From Sarocladium kiliense (taxonomy: Eukaryota; Ascomycota; Sordariomycetes; Hypocreales; Sarocladiaceae), in assembly GCA_030734395.1 (NCBI GenBank), contig JAUZTG010000042.1:2790001-2854000 (forward strand): 64,000 bases of DNA. The letters are read 5' to 3'. Positions 22,590 through 35,228 of the stretch are shown here, one piece after another (within the stretch, counting starts at the first letter, position 1; every line of letters starts with the position of its first letter). Under the pieces are notes generated by a model. The model did not search any database. It was not told the DNA's origin and was given only the letters and a program-made list of their open reading frames with translations. The position numbers and the translations under genes were made by a program.

Positions 22590-22903
22590 TGCGCTACTGG
22601 CAACTACTTGAACCTGAAATGCGTCAGAGACTGCTGTCTTGATAGACTTGGCTTCAATCATGAAGTAGAATACACATAGATCAGGCATATGCCCAATAGA
22701 AGGGGAGGTCTGTTGTTTCAGGCCAGCTGTTTCCATTGGTACTATGGCTTTGTCGTATTTGTGGCTGAACTTTGCTTCTCCTACCTTGGTAAGGCGAAAG
22801 TCATCAGAAGTAGGGCAAGGGATGCTTCACCAGAGACCCATTTACACTCTCAGATGAAGAAAAGCACACGTTGATGAATAGCCCTTTGTAATTGCTGCCA
22901 AAG
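22590..22903. other. Short convergent intergenic region
   Basis: 3' flanks of the UNC93-like gene and of the reductase gene. Nothing else seen. Confidence 0.4.
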
Positions 22904-23971
22904 TTACGCTGCTACAAGCTCAACATACTGACCTGCTACCTGGCGCACTAGATCTTCATATGGAGAAAACTTGATGCCCAAGATATCTTCAGTGGCCGAG
23001 CCATCAATTGTCAATTGTTGTGTTGGTTGCTTCCCTTCAGCACTCAGCCGACCAGCCGCCACATCGTCCGAGAACTCGGTTTTCAGGACTGAAAGCGCAT
23101 CCTCCCATACAAGAGACCTCGAGGTGATGAGTGCTGTCCCACCTTCGACTTTCGGGTCGAGGGCCAGAACATGGACCTTCGCAACGTCCGTCACGAGAGC
23201 CGCGTTACCATGTGAAGGCCAAGAATTTTGGTTTCCCAATAGAAGACCCAGTAGTACTGAATTCGACCCGCCGTACTTGAGATCATCGGCTGTCTCTGCA
23301 AGCTCATTTCGTCCAAAAGCCCAGGATGGCAGAACCGGGACTAGATCAAAGTGTAGGCCCTTTGACTTGTTCTCGACCACCCACTGCTCAGCGGCATTCA
23401 GAGATGCAACCTTTCCCGCGGCATAGGCTTCAATTTCGCTGCCAAACGGTCCTGATGGAGTTGGTAGGCGGCTTTCGGGACCGAAACGAGTAGTGTAGTC
23501 GGCATCAGGCGACGAAGCAAGGTTCGCGAAGGGGATGATAGCAACAGCCGAACTGGTGAGGACAACACGCTTCACCGACTTGTCTCCAGCCTTGGAAGCG
23601 CTCTCGAGAATCCTCAGGTTACTTTGCACCGCATCTTCGACAAAAGCCTTGGCTAGGTTCTCCTCACTGACTTCGTCACGCGCTCCGAAGGCAGGCACGG
23701 GCGATGCTGTGTGAATGATGTAGGAAACGCCTTGAACAGCTTCGTCAAAGGCACCAGGTGCTGCAAGGTCCGGGACGACGACGAATTGCAGACTTTCGGA
23801 CGGAAGAATAGACTCCAGGATGAGTTTGTGGTTCCTAATTCTGTCGGCCTTGGAAGCTGAGCGCACGACTACACGAACTGGGTAGCCGGATCTCGTGAGC
23901 TCCAGCAGAATGTGAAAGCCGAGGAATCCGCTCGCGCCTGTCAGAAGTACCAGAGGTTTCTCAAAAGCCAT
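22904..23971 (-). CDS. NAD(P)-dependent epimerase/dihydroflavonol reductase-like ketoreductase
   Basis: Single exon, 355 aa. This is an extended short-chain dehydrogenase with N-terminal VLLTGASGFLGFHILLELTRSGY (GxxGxxG for NAD(P)H). It also has VVVRSASKADRI (Arg suggests NADPH), IIHTASPVP, VVLTSSAVA and the catalytic YAAGK. Such enzymes reduce a ketone or aldehyde; fungal relatives include methylglyoxal reductase-like and metabolite-cluster reductases. It shares an intergenic region carrying one CGG-N-CCG dyad with the divergent FAD oxidase, which places it at the left edge of the probable regulon. Confidence 0.92.
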   Translation of the reverse strand: MAFEKPLVLLTGASGFLGFHILLELTRSGYPVRVVVRSASKADRIRNHKLILESILPSESLQFVVVPDLAAPGAFDEAVQGVSYIIHTASPVPAFGARDEVSEENLAKAFVEDAVQSNLRILESASKAGDKSVKRVVLTSSAVAIIPFANLASSPDADYTTRFGPESRLPTPSGPFGSEIEAYAAGKVASLNAAEQWVVENKSKGLHFDLVPVLPSWAFGRNELAETADDLKYGGSNSVLLGLLLGNQNSWPSHGNAALVTDVAKVHVLALDPKVEGGTALITSRSLVWEDALSVLKTEFSDDVAAGRLSAEGKQPTQQLTIDGSATEDILGIKFSPYEDLVRQVAGQYVELVAA

Positions 23972-24629
23972 TATGCTTCACAAGAAAAATTGTTGTTTAG
24001 TAACGTTATGTCTAAATTGGATTTCTCGTCAGCGACTAGGTACGTTCCGTCTTGCGCCAAACACCTATACAAATCGCTCGTCTTATTCCCTTAATATGCA
24101 TATGACGGGAATATTATCACTGTTTCTGCTTATGGATCAGAAATGTTCCGACTATCACGGACGAACACCAAAGCTGCGTCCCTTCGATACGTCGGTGCAA
24201 GAACATCGGGGGTTCCGGCCCGGCCACATTGCGGTAGGCCGGGTGGGTACTCCGTGCAATCGGACGGATTTCGCCGAGCGTCTGTGATCTCAACCCGGAT
24301 CGTGACGGCGGAGGTCATGCTGCTAGCATTGGCGTTAACGTGCGTCTCGGCCTTCAATGGGAATCACAGTCAGAAACACTACGGGGAAGATATGGTTGCT
24401 TCTCCGATTCGTGGCGGCGAACGGCCGCTCCGAGCTGCTTTACCCTTGTTGCATGATTTGTGAGCCCTGTAATGCGAAGGAGGTGATGCAGCCTGGTGGG
24501 GTTAAGAGCTTTGAACTGAAAGCAGAATCTTGTGTATAGAGACTGGTCAAGAAAGAACCGTGTAGCTTGGGTAAACTCCTCCGCCATTGAACTTGCATCA
24601 GCTCAAACTATCGGAGCTCACACGGAAAC
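23972..24629. promoter_or_regulatory. Divergent promoter region of reductase and FAD oxidase
   Basis: Between start codons on opposite strands. It holds the CGG-N-CCG dyad at 24216-24222 inside a larger GC-rich inverted repeat (CCCGGCC at 24219-24225, GGCCGGG at 24237-24243). Confidence 0.55.
24216..24222. promoter_or_regulatory. CGG-N-CCG dyad, candidate Zn2Cys6 site
   Basis: CGGCCCG, flanked as CCGGCCCGG. It lies 245 bp before the reductase start and about 410 bp before the FAD oxidase start. It is the leftmost member of the recurring set. Confidence 0.5.
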
Positions 24630-26288
24630 ATGGCAAAGAACTTGTTCCAGAAGGTTTTGCTATCCTCGTCCTACTTTGGGCAGCCTGAGCAGGCAGGCGT
24701 CCAGGGTTCAGACATTTGCAAGGTCCTCCAGTGTGAGATACCGAGCTCCGTCGCATATCCCTTTACAACCAAGTACAACGCGTCGCTGTCGTCCTACTAC
24801 ACTGCTCAAGAGGAAGAGCTCCAGCCCTCGTGCATATTCACACCAAAGCATGCGGCAGATGTTTCACGCTTCATAAAGATTGTGACCTCGGACGTACATC
24901 GCAACGCAGAGACATGTGGCTCTCCTTCGCCACAATTTGCGATACGCAGCGGTGGACATGCCGTCTTCTCTGGGGCTGCGAACATTGAAGGCGGTGTCAC
25001 TGTCGATCTTCGAGAACTGAATTCTGTCACAATTAGCGAAGATCGCTCTATAGCGGCAATTGGCTCGGGAGCGGTGTGGAGTGAGGTCTATCCGCTGCTG
25101 GTGCCTCACAATCTGACAGTCATGGGAGGCAGGGTGGCCGGTGTTGGTGTTGGGGGCTTCTTGACTGGAGGTGCGTACCAAACTACTGCCTTGCTACGTT
25201 GGAATTCGAAGAGAGTCTCACTAACAAGGGACTTCAGGTGGTATATCTCACCTCTCTCGGAGGCACGGCTGGGCCTGCGACAACGTCGTCGGCTACGAAA
25301 TAGTGCTCGCCAGCGGCGAGATCGTCTACGCTAGTGAAGACTCATATCGTGATCTCTGGCTCGCGCTCAAAGGCGGCTCTAATAACTTCGGCGTAGTCAC
25401 GCGATTCGATGTCTTGACTCGCCCGTTGGAGACGATGTGGGGAGGGACACAGTTGTTCCCATACTCCCATGCCCAATTGGAGGCTCAAGCGCATGCATTC
25501 AGCGACTTCATGGATCCCGCCAACTTTGACGATGCCGCAGATATGTTTGTTGGTTTATTCTATATCAACCCCGGCGGGACATTCCTCACTGGGAACGTAC
25601 TCTACTACGGGAAGCCAGTGGCAAATCCCAAGGTGTACCAACCCTTCACTTCTTTACCAGATGCCTTTCACAACACTCTGCGGTTGACAAATGTCAGCGA
25701 CCTCTCGCGGGAGCAGGCAAGCACCCTTCCACCAGGTGCTAAACGGTAAGGTCGCACGGCGGAAGCTTATTGAAGTTCCCAAGTCATTCCCAGAATCAAC
25801 AGCTAACCAAAACCGCATACAGATCCATCAACATGGTGTACTCGCACAAGAACACGTCGCCAAAGGTATATCGTGAGCTCTTCGATGCTTGGGAAGTCGC
25901 TGCCAAGGAGCTTGGCGAAGTGGAAGGGTTACAGTTTGTCCTACTCATACAACCTCACCCAGTGTCCGACGGAGTCAACTCCTTGGGCCTTCCTCCTGGA
26001 GGCGAGGATGTCGTAATGTCTGTTATCACAGTCGCGTACTCCAACAAAGCTGATGATGAGATTGTCCGTGATCGGGTGACAGCTATGATCAAGGCACAAG
26101 AGAGCATACTACGGCGTGAGGGCGTTTACATCCCGTGGAAGTATCTGAATTACGCGGATTATACACAAGACCCCATTGGATCGTACAACGAGGAGGTACA
26201 GTCGAGACTCAAATTTGCGAGCATGAAATATGACCCCTACGGCGTGTTCCAAAGGTCTGTGCCGGGTGGGTTCAAGCTGTTTAGGTAG
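24630..26288 (+). CDS. FAD-linked oxidase of the BBE/PCMH family
   Basis: Three exons (24630-25170, 25238-25745, 25823-26288) give 504 aa. The FAD-binding PCMH domain has the flavin-attaching His in FAIRSGGHAVFSGA, then GGVTVDLRELNSV, and a Gly-rich turn GGRVAGVGVGGFLTGGGISHLSRRHGWACDNVVGYEIVLASGEIV. The BBE C-terminal segment is YADYTQDPIGSYNEEVQSRL...YDPYGVF. The usual second attachment Cys in the GxxCxxVG-type turn is not seen (CDNVVGY is present, so a Cys exists nearby). Family members oxidise alcohols or dehydrogenate or cyclise metabolites, often in clusters. No signal peptide is visible, so it is probably intracellular. A CGG-N-CCG dyad lies upstream. Confidence 0.92.
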
Positions 26289-26737
26289 CCGACATGAATA
26301 CATCGTGAGAGCTGACTGAGGAGACGCCTGTCGCGAGAAATGCCAGCATGCTACTAGTAGTGATCACCTCGCTCCCAAACGTCTGGTTGAGTTCCCAAGA
26401 ACATGGGGTTATTATATGCCTGGCGATGTAATGAGAGGCGACAGGTGCTTCTCGATGTAAGGTCACTGGTAACAGAGCTACGCGCTTAAGTGGTTGGACG
26501 CAGCAGTATGAAGTTGCTCCAGGGCAGGCGTATGCGAGCCAAGTGGTGCATACCTTTGACAAGGATTAGGTGAAGAACATTGGAACACTTTGCGATTGTA
26601 ATACGCGAAGGCAGGTAGAGTTGTCACATGACCAAGACAGTCATTAAGATAGCCATTAAGATAGTCAAGACAGTCGTATTCAAACTATGAAATGTCCAGC
26701 ATCCCACAGGCTGTTGGACTCAAAAAACTGGCGTAGC
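26289..26737. other. Convergent intergenic region
   Basis: 3' flanks of the FAD oxidase and the PKS. It contains a small direct repeat (TTAAGATAGCCATTAAGATAG at about 26643-26663) and no gene. Confidence 0.45.
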
Positions 26738-29700
26738 TCAAGCAAGCAACACACCTGCAGCTTCACACACTTGCTTCGCGAATTTGTCAATACTCAGCGT
26801 CTCAGCCAGAAGCTGCTGAAAGGGGATATCAATCCGATACTCCTTGAAGATCCAATTCCTCAGCTCAGCACCTATCATGCTGTCAATGCCGTAGGAAGCA
26901 ATCGAGCTATTGTGTGGTTCGAAATGATCAACTTCCAGCAGCAGCATCCGTGCCAGTTTCTCGATAAAATGCGTCGTTACCGCAGCCACAGCGATTTGTG
27001 GCGATGGTGCCGATTTGATCGTGGCCAGGATGCTCTGAGATCCGTCGCTGGAGTCTGATCCTGCTTCTGCGGCGTTGATCGCATGGGTAAGATGACTAAA
27101 ACGCGAGTCCTCTCTCCAGAAGATGTCGCCTTCAGCTTCTCCCAGAGATCGGTGGAGTACGGCTGGATCGAGACCGACGACGACGTGGTCGATATCTCTC
27201 GGCGCAGCGATGGCAGCTTCGAATGCCTCGAGCAACTTCTCCTCGTCAATACCGTACATGCCCTTGCGCCGAAGAGCGTCTTCGATTTCGGTATTCTCAG
27301 CTACAACGCCAACTCCGAGTACCATGGGAAGAATAATGGACGTTGAGACCTGTGCAGATGCAACGCGATGGCGGGAGATCGCATCGAGGTAGCTGTTTGC
27401 TGCTGCGTAGTTGCTCTGACCTGGTGTACCAAGTGTTCCGGAGACAGAGCTGGTGGTAATGAAGAAGTCAAGAGACTCGCCGAGGAGGGCAGAATGTAGA
27501 TTCTGAACTCCCAGGACCTTTGGAGCTGTAGCTGCTCGCCAGTTCTCGTATGTCATGGAGTGAAACAGGCCATCCTAGTTATCACGAGGTTAGTTGGGGC
27601 GTTTTCATGGATATTGGCGCCTCGGCAACTTACTCTCAGGACCATAGCAGCATGAACGACACCACGGATCGGATGATCTTTCGAAACAGCCTCAACAGTA
27701 CGAACGACATCGGCGCGGGAAGTTGCGTCACCTCTGATGACCTGCACAATAGCTCCGGCATTCTGAATATCCTGTACGAGCTTTGCTGCGGATGGAGAGT
27801 CGGCAGCCGATCGAGATAGAAATGTGAACCTCCGCGCTCCATATTGCATCATCCAGGAGGTGAGACTGCGCCCGATACCACCTAGGCAACCTACAAGAAG
27901 GTATGTGTTCTCGGGGCTGAAGGAGGGCTTAGGTCGACCTGGAGGCAACAGGGGTACAGACTGGTCTGTGTGCCCAAACGTGATGACAGGCTGCGGAGCA
28001 GCAAAGGAGTCAGAGAAGTTGGACACTTGGGCGTCCAGATTTGCAAGATGAACAGCCTCAGTTGCAAACCTGTAATGACTGGCTGTGGAATTGAGAAGCG
28101 TCACAATCCGCGGCAAAAGGTCAGCCAGGATCTTGGGCTGATGCTCCTGCAGCTCGAGGAAGTCGAAAGGGAGGTAGCTTGCGCCTCTCGAGATGGGAAG
28201 AGTATCGAGGCTGCCACGACTCAAGACGTCCTTGCGGCCCGAATCGACGAAGCGACCGAAACGCGCAATCCCTCTCCAAGCGGCGGCTGCTGTTGTTGGG
28301 TCGACGGCAGTACCACCACTGAAAACGACATCTGGGGCCCTGCCTTTGGTCAAGCCCTCCAGGGCTGCGCAGATCGGCTTTGTACGATCGAGAATGATCT
28401 GACTGCTGTCTAAGCCAAAAGAGGTTTCTAAGAACGTGGCTTCTTCTGGGGTACGAGCTTCGACATAGGGAATGGCCTGATGGGCTTGAGCGATCCGAAT
28501 AGCAGCAAGTCCACTCGTGCCTGTCCCGCCGAGGACCAAGACAATGTCATTCGGTTTGATCCTGGCAGTTATCTCAAGGCCATATAAAGCGTTGACATAT
28601 GCCACAAGGGAACCGACGAGAGCTTCCAAATTGTCCTCAGCTCCGACTTTGAGAAGCATTGATTCCGGCACTCTCTGGAAGTTGGAAAAGGTGTCGGCGT
28701 TGAACCCGACTACGCTGTCTCCAGGCTTTAGGGAGCTGACATTATCGCCTACTCGGACGACCTCTCCGGCAACAGTGTGGCTGAAGGTCGTTGGATAGTC
28801 CGAACCCGTAATGATCACCACACCTTCTCTGATGAGGCCACTTGCCTTGACCTGAACTTCGACAAGATTGGGCTGAAGGGTTTGTTCCTCAACATGCTCA
28901 AACACAACCTTGCCTTGCTCTTGTATCTTTCCTCGGACACGCTGAGAAGGGTGGAGCTTCGCAGATGTGGGCTCAAGAGTAGCCGTGAATGCCTTATTGA
29001 GCTCCTGGTTACGCACGAGCCTGCTGACAAAGGTCTTCCCATTTGACACAGCAATTTCACCTTCTTTTGCGGTAGGAAGGATCTCGTCAGAGGAGCGAGC
29101 TTGAAGAAGAGCTACTCGCACGATAGAACCGACAGCCTGATCGACAGAAACATTCCCCAGGTCAAAGTCCAGAGTTCTAAAGTCGATAGAAGCCTGTTCA
29201 GACCTTACAGACCTCGCAAGGCCTTGTGTGAGAGCGAGCTCTGGGTGTTTGCCACTAAGGAGACCTCCAGCCGTCACCCAAAGAAGCGACGATGCGGTAC
29301 TTATGATTCTCTGAATGGACGCGAACTCATCTGCCGATAGGTTGAAGAGCAAAGGAGCCTCAAGATCGGCAAGAAGGATCACGTGGTCGGCCCTTGGTGC
29401 TGCATTGAGGCTGCTCACGTGTACTGTCCAATTGAGCTTCTCAAGGGCGTCCTTGACCTGTGCAAGTATTCTGGTCTGCGTGGTATGGTAGACGAGGTGA
29501 ACAGCCCGTCCATCCGTTTTGGATGTGGCCCTTATAGAACGGTAGACACATGCACCCTCATTACTTCGGAAGACTAGATTGGCGTCTTGGACTTCGGTAC
29601 CTTTAGGAGCTGGAACGATGATGTAGCCGCCGGATTTGAGAATTTGATGCGCAATTGGTGGAATGCTCTCAACTGAAGGAGCGACGATGATATCATAGCT

Positions 29701-32700
29701 AGGTCTTTTCGCAGAAAGCCCATCCGAGTCTAGCAGTGCCTGAGCCGTCAGAGTGCTCGCAGAACTGTACCCTTTGAGGATCTTCTTGGCCGTTTCGTCT
29801 TCAGCTTCATCAACAAGCGTCGTCCAGGCTGCATGTGTATACTCTCTGAGGGCACCGGAGGCATACTCGCTCCCAATTTCCAATGTCTTGAGCCCCGGAT
29901 GCTTGAAGAGCGCAAGGCTTATCAGATCCTGTATGTGTAGCTCAGGAAGATCTGTGGATGAGTTCAGGGCATCGAGGTCGAGGGCCCAAGCCATCTTCCC
30001 ATATGTTCCGGCGGCATCGCTGAAGTGAGCGACTTCCTTCTGTGGTACAGCTGCTTCATAACTGGTGGTGCGAACGTTCACAATCTCCAGAACGAGTTCG
30101 TCATCATTCGCTGTGATCTGTGCGCTGCCCTCAAATGAGCGAAGCCCTCGCTTAGGGACCCAAGCATAACCCGTAGCGCGCCTGGAGTCGAGTTGCGACT
30201 GCGTTGGTGGCCACACAGTAACCTCATCAACCTGGATGGGGACGACGCCGTAGGTCATAGCTTGGGTTCGGCCGGCGTGGATAGCAGCTATGCTGAGCTG
30301 GAGAACTGAGTCCACGGTAGCAGGATGAAGGACGTAACGTGACTCTCCCAGGGACTCATCAACGACCTGCTTTAAAGCAGTCTTGCAGCTTGACTCATAT
30401 CTTTGCCCGTCGAAGCGGATGTCATCCATGTCTTGAAACGTGGGACCGTAGTCGAATCCAACCTCACGCAGAGCCTGATTCCAAGCTCTACGGCTCGCTC
30501 GCTGAGGAAAGTCAGGAACTGAACGAGCCGTCTTCGTGTCTCGTGGGTTCTTGTTGATGCTGATGCTCCCCTCCATATGCTCCTTGCTAATGTTCCCAGC
30601 GCCCACTGATGAGACCCTGAAATCCCACCAACCGGCCCTGACAGAAGGACGCATGTTCAGCAGAACTTCAATCCCGTCATCGTCATCCGGTGTGACTAGT
30701 GCTTTCTTGATAGAAACATCACGAAGAACGTAGTTATCGATGATGGAGGGCTTTTCACTAAGCTCGTTGAGCTGAGTGATTGCTTCGATTGCCATAGAGA
30801 AGTAGCCAGCCGCGGGGAAAACGGCCTCGCCGCCTAAGGAGTGATCCCTGAGCCAAGGTAGATCACGGAGGCGAAGCACATTCCTCCATAATGGTTCAGA
30901 GAGTGAGGACCCTATCACCAACTGGCCTAGAACATCGTGGCGGGGATGCGTTGGTTGGCGATGCTCCTTGCTGGTACGGCACTCGGCCCAGAACGGACGA
31001 GTGTAATTCCACTGGTATGGAGGAAGATCAACAATGGTCAACCCTGGCGGGGAGCTGGCTGGAGCGTAGGCCTGTACGACGCTGGTCATGTCGAGAGGAT
31101 AGTTGCGGAGGAAGAGTTGGCCAGCGAAATTCAACAAACGAACTGCACTATCTTCGCCTCTCAGGAGTGTCGGAAGGTAGTCAACCGTATCAGCTCCAAG
31201 ATGGGCCTTGATCTGTTTGACTGGACCGGACAAGACTGAGTGAGGACCAATCTCCAGGAAAACGTCGATGTCCGACAGCTCAGGAGTACTTAGAACCGTC
31301 TGAATGGCCTGGTTGAAGAGCACCGGGTTCCTCAGGTTACTGCTCCAATACTTCTCGTCTAGGTGACTGCCCTGAGGAAGAACACTGTTCGTGACTGATG
31401 AGACCATGACAACGTCATCGCGACTTTGGAGTGCATCATCCTCATACTCGACATGTGCGGCCCGGGCTGCCTGGATATAAGCTTCGTACTGCGCGGCAAC
31501 TGGGGCCATATGATGTGAGTGGTACGCCTTCCCGCTTGTCTTGACAACACGAGCGAAGATCTTATCCGCATCCAGCTTGAGTCTAAGCTTCTCAATAGCA
31601 TCGGCGTCTCCGCTCAGGGTAACGCCCGTCGGTGAGTTGTGGCACGCAACAACAACCGTACCCTCAAATTCTTCGCCAAGATACTTGGAAATATCATCTG
31701 CACCTAGACCAACGGCAAGCATGGAGCCCTCCGTCACCACGTCGCGGGTAACCTGGCCTCGGAAATAGGCTGCTGTGATGGCATCCCTGGCGGTTATCAG
31801 GCCAGCTGCGTATGCTGCGGCAATCTCACCAGATGAGTGGCCGACCGTCAGGGCCGGGTGAATACCCCAACTCCGAAGCAGCTGCACGAGGGCTACTTGA
31901 ACAGCGGTGCAGAGGGGCTGAGAATACTCAGCATCGCCGATAGGAGATGTCGCTGCCTTTTCGAGGAGGATATCCTCAATGAACCAAGCCGGGCCGTCTT
32001 CAAGCTCCTGGAGCACAGCATCGAGGAGATGAATTGTATCTCGGAATACTTGGCTATATCGAATGAGCTCAGCTCCCACTTTTAGATCGTCCGTTAGCTT
32101 CGTTACCGTAGGGCATCTGTTCATACAATGAGGAATTCTGTCGACTTACTTCTCGGCCACTGACCTCCTTGGCCAGTAAAGACAAAGCCGGCCCTTGAGT
32201 ACTTTCGCTTCTGCTCGCCAAAGTTGAAAGACCGCGAAATGTCTGTGAAGGCATCACTGAGTGTTCGCTGACTGGCCACTGTGAATCCCTTGCTAGCGAG
32301 GACACTCCGGCGGGAGGCCAGAGTATGCGACAAGTCGATCAACTCATATTTGTGTGCCACCTTGGCATGTGCATCAATGTTACGATTGAGAGTTGCCTTG
32401 TCATGGGCGGAGAAGAGCAACAGGAACGGTCTGTTTTGGTGTTTCGTGCGCCTCGATAACCTGCTTTTGCCGCCACGTCTGGGTTGAGACTCGTCGCTGT
32501 AGGTGTAGCCCGGACTGCCTGCATGCCGGCCTTGGAGGAGGGATTCAGCCCCTTCAACAATGATATGGGCGTTCGTTCCACCGTAGCCAAAGCTGTTTAT
32601 TGAAACGCGTCGCACTGGAAGATGGGATGGGAAGGGCACAATCTCTGTTGGCGCCTTGACTTGCCAGTCATCCCACTTGATCCTTGGACTTGGGTTCACA

Positions 32701-34258
32701 AGGCCACGGACAGGCGGAATCAACCCACGCTCAACGATGAGTATCGCTTTGATCAAGGCGGAGAGACCACTAGCAGCCTCACTATGTCCGATATTCGTTT
32801 TGACGGCGCCGATGAGTAGAGGGTCTTCGTGCGGCTTGCGATCCTTATTCATGGCAATTGACACGGCGTGCACTTCCAAAGGGTCTCCCACGGCGGTGCC
32901 TGTACCGTGACACTCGAAGTATCCCGTTAGCCTGGGATCGAGATCACCACCACGCTGATATGCGTGAGCGATGACATCAGCTTGCCCCTCGCGATTGGGA
33001 TGTGTGATGCCAACGGCTGGGACTTTGCCATTGGAGTTGGTGGCGCTTGACCGAATGACTCCACGGATCGGATCGCCATCTCTCACGGCATCGGAGAGAC
33101 GCTTGAGATAGACAGCGCCAACTGCGTCCGCACGGCCATAGCCATCGGCACTCGAGTCAAAAGTGTGGCAAATAGAGGTAGGCGACAGGACACCTAACTT
33201 TGCGGTGTTCATGTGCTGGTCCACGGTGATGACAAGGTTCACGCCACCCACGATCGCACCTTCACACTCTTTGTTTCTCAGAGCATTGCAGGCATTGTGT
33301 AATGCATAGACGGAAGAAGAACATGCTGTGTTGACCACAATGCTAGGGCCATTGAGATTGAAGACGTGGCTGATGCGATTGCTGATAATCCCTGGATCAA
33401 CACCAGTTGCTGCCAGACTATGGCGAAAGGATGGTTCCTTGAAGGCCATTTGTTGCCAGTCTGCCGTAAATGATGCAGCGAACACGGCCGTACGAGTTCC
33501 GGCAATAGCATCGATCGTGATACCACCAGACTCAAGTGCTTCGTACACAACCTCCAGCACTACCCGATATCCAAATTAGCTGCATGTCCGATGAAACGCT
33601 TTCTAGGAGCCTTACATTTGCGTTGCTGAGGATCCATCCACATTGCCTCGATAGGAGTAATCCCAAACAAGCCTGGGTCGAAGTTCGAGAGATCTTCATC
33701 CAAGAAGTAGCCCCCCAGAACTCCAAAGCTGCCAGGTCGATCATTGTTTTTGTGGTAATGAGCATCAATATTAAATCGCGAAGAAGGGACCTTAGGTGTT
33801 TGGCCGGAGCGCTTATTCACCATCATGTCCCAGAAGTCGCTCGCCGACTTCACTTCTCCAGGCAGGCGGCATCCTATCAGCCAATGTTAGTGACATGTTC
33901 CCAGTATAAGCGAGTGATAATTAAGAAATAAGAAGAAGAATATAGAATAGGAGGTAGAATGATAGATAAAATAGCAGGTGAAAGAAAGAAAAACATGAAG
34001 GACAATGGCGCGCAGGATAGTAGGTAGAAGAGTAGCATGAATACAGGAAGGATCGCAGCGTCCAGACGTACCCATTCCGATCACCGCAATCGGCTCTAAC
34101 TGATCATGCAAAGGTTTCTCTGAGTAGCCGGGATATGATGCTGCAGCGTATTCATCATGTTGCCCTGCTTGTGATGACGTCTCAAGACGAGGCTCAGTAT
34201 CAACGAAGCCGTCACTCGATGACGACGAGGACTTCGTGATATCCACCAAGCCAGGCAT
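26738..34258 (-). CDS. Highly reducing type I polyketide synthase
   Basis: Five exons (34072-34258, 33616-33873, 32150-33559, 27634-32078, 26738-27574) give 2378 aa. KS, about 55-480, has the triad C228 (NTACSSS), H366 (ECHGTGT) and H407 (NIGHSEA). AT, about 610-920, has GHSSGE with Ser700. DH, about 1000-1300, has H1031 in HSLGGEAVFP and D1208 in LHPATVD. About 1340-1480 is a shortened methyltransferase-like region whose SAM loop is broken (LEIGSEYASG instead of EIGxGxG). ER is about 1670-1990, with an altered nucleotide loop GGTGTSG near 1800. KR is about 2005-2190, with GCLGGIG, TSSVSG and Y2156. ACP has GIDSM with Ser2332. There is no thioesterase, so release needs another enzyme or water. 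Two CGG-N-CCG dyads lie 305 and 498 bp upstream. Confidence 0.97.
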
Positions 34259-34562
34259 CGTTGTTTAACGAAGACGAGATGAGCTGATATGCCCACTCCA
34301 AAGATGTTGTCAGAGGGTATTCATAAACACAAATGGGTTCTTGGCGCGATGTATCACAGCTTTCTTGAGATATCACGTTGCGTGGATTGACAGAGTGGCC
34401 TCTTCGAAGTCAAGCAGTACGCTACAGTTACAAGCTTACTACTATACTCTTATCTATCCTTGATTCAAACCAAGTTACTCCTCTTGAAGCCATCGCCTAC
34501 GATCATGATGATAAGGGTCAAAACTAGCCAGGTCCCATAAGAAGGCAAATTACCGGTGAAAT

Positions 34563-34569
34563 CGGACCG
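34563..34569. promoter_or_regulatory. CGG-N-CCG dyad before the PKS
   Basis: TCGGACCGG context, 305 bp upstream of the PKS start codon. Confidence 0.5.
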
Positions 34570-34755
34570 GCGACGTTCCAGGATTTAGAGAAGCCCGACT
34601 TACTCCCGGAGCCACCTACTCCGTTCTAGAAAGGACTTGAAGACCCTGAGAATTGCGAATCCACCCGAAGGAGAGTTGGACAAGTGCAAAGCCGCTATCA
34701 ATGAGGAAACAAATGACTGATTCGAGAGCCCGAAGGGGCTGAGCGGCGAACCGAG

Positions 34756-34762
34756 CGGCCCG
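34756..34762. promoter_or_regulatory. CGG-N-CCG dyad before the PKS (distal)
   Basis: GCGGCCCGAG context, 498 bp upstream of the PKS start, in a patch dense in CGG triplets. Confidence 0.5.
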
Positions 34763-35228
34763 AGTCCCAAACCGCTCCGGACCTCTCCGAGGGAGGGACT
34801 AGTTGCTCATTGACAGAACAGATCATCTTACAGACCTTCCACATCAGTACGGTGTTGCCGACGTGGTTCACTTAGGCGAACGCATTGCGTGTTAGTATCA
34901 ACAGCACCGTCACTGTAGCTTGCCGCCGCACCAAGACCATCTTATCTCTATTGTGTCTTTGATACGAGAAAGGGGATCTCTAGTTGATAGTTCGGGCATC
35001 TGGTAACCTTCATGATCCTGACTGGGTTGTATTGTGCCACTCTTTGGTTTGTGAATGCATACAACCTCTCTTTGTGATCACTATAGTTTTAGAACTTGGA
35101 ACGTATCTGCCTGTCAGACATATTTTTCGTGCGAATGAAAGTATATGGATTCGAATTCTATAGTCAAGTATTGGTCGGATAACGGCCCGCTGCCTCAGCA
35201 ACCACATAAAGTACGAGCTTACAGTGCC

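Larger units (their letters stand above)
34259..35228. promoter_or_regulatory. PKS upstream region
   Basis: Almost 1 kb between the PKS start and the end of the next minus-strand gene. A GC-rich patch near 34735-34800 carries several CGG/CCG triplets, including CGG-N4-CCG (34744-34753), CGG-N-CCG (34756-34762) and CGG-N6-CCG (34778-34789). A further CGG-N-CCG at 34563-34569 is nearer the PKS. A third (35183-35189) lies just past the 3' end of the membrane-protein gene. Confidence 0.5.

Noticed and set aside
28235..31996. CGG-N-CCG copies inside the PKS coding sequence (28235, 31458, 31990)
   Set aside because: Nine copies in all fall in coding sequence, close to chance for the whole window. 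Only the intergenic excess is taken as signal.
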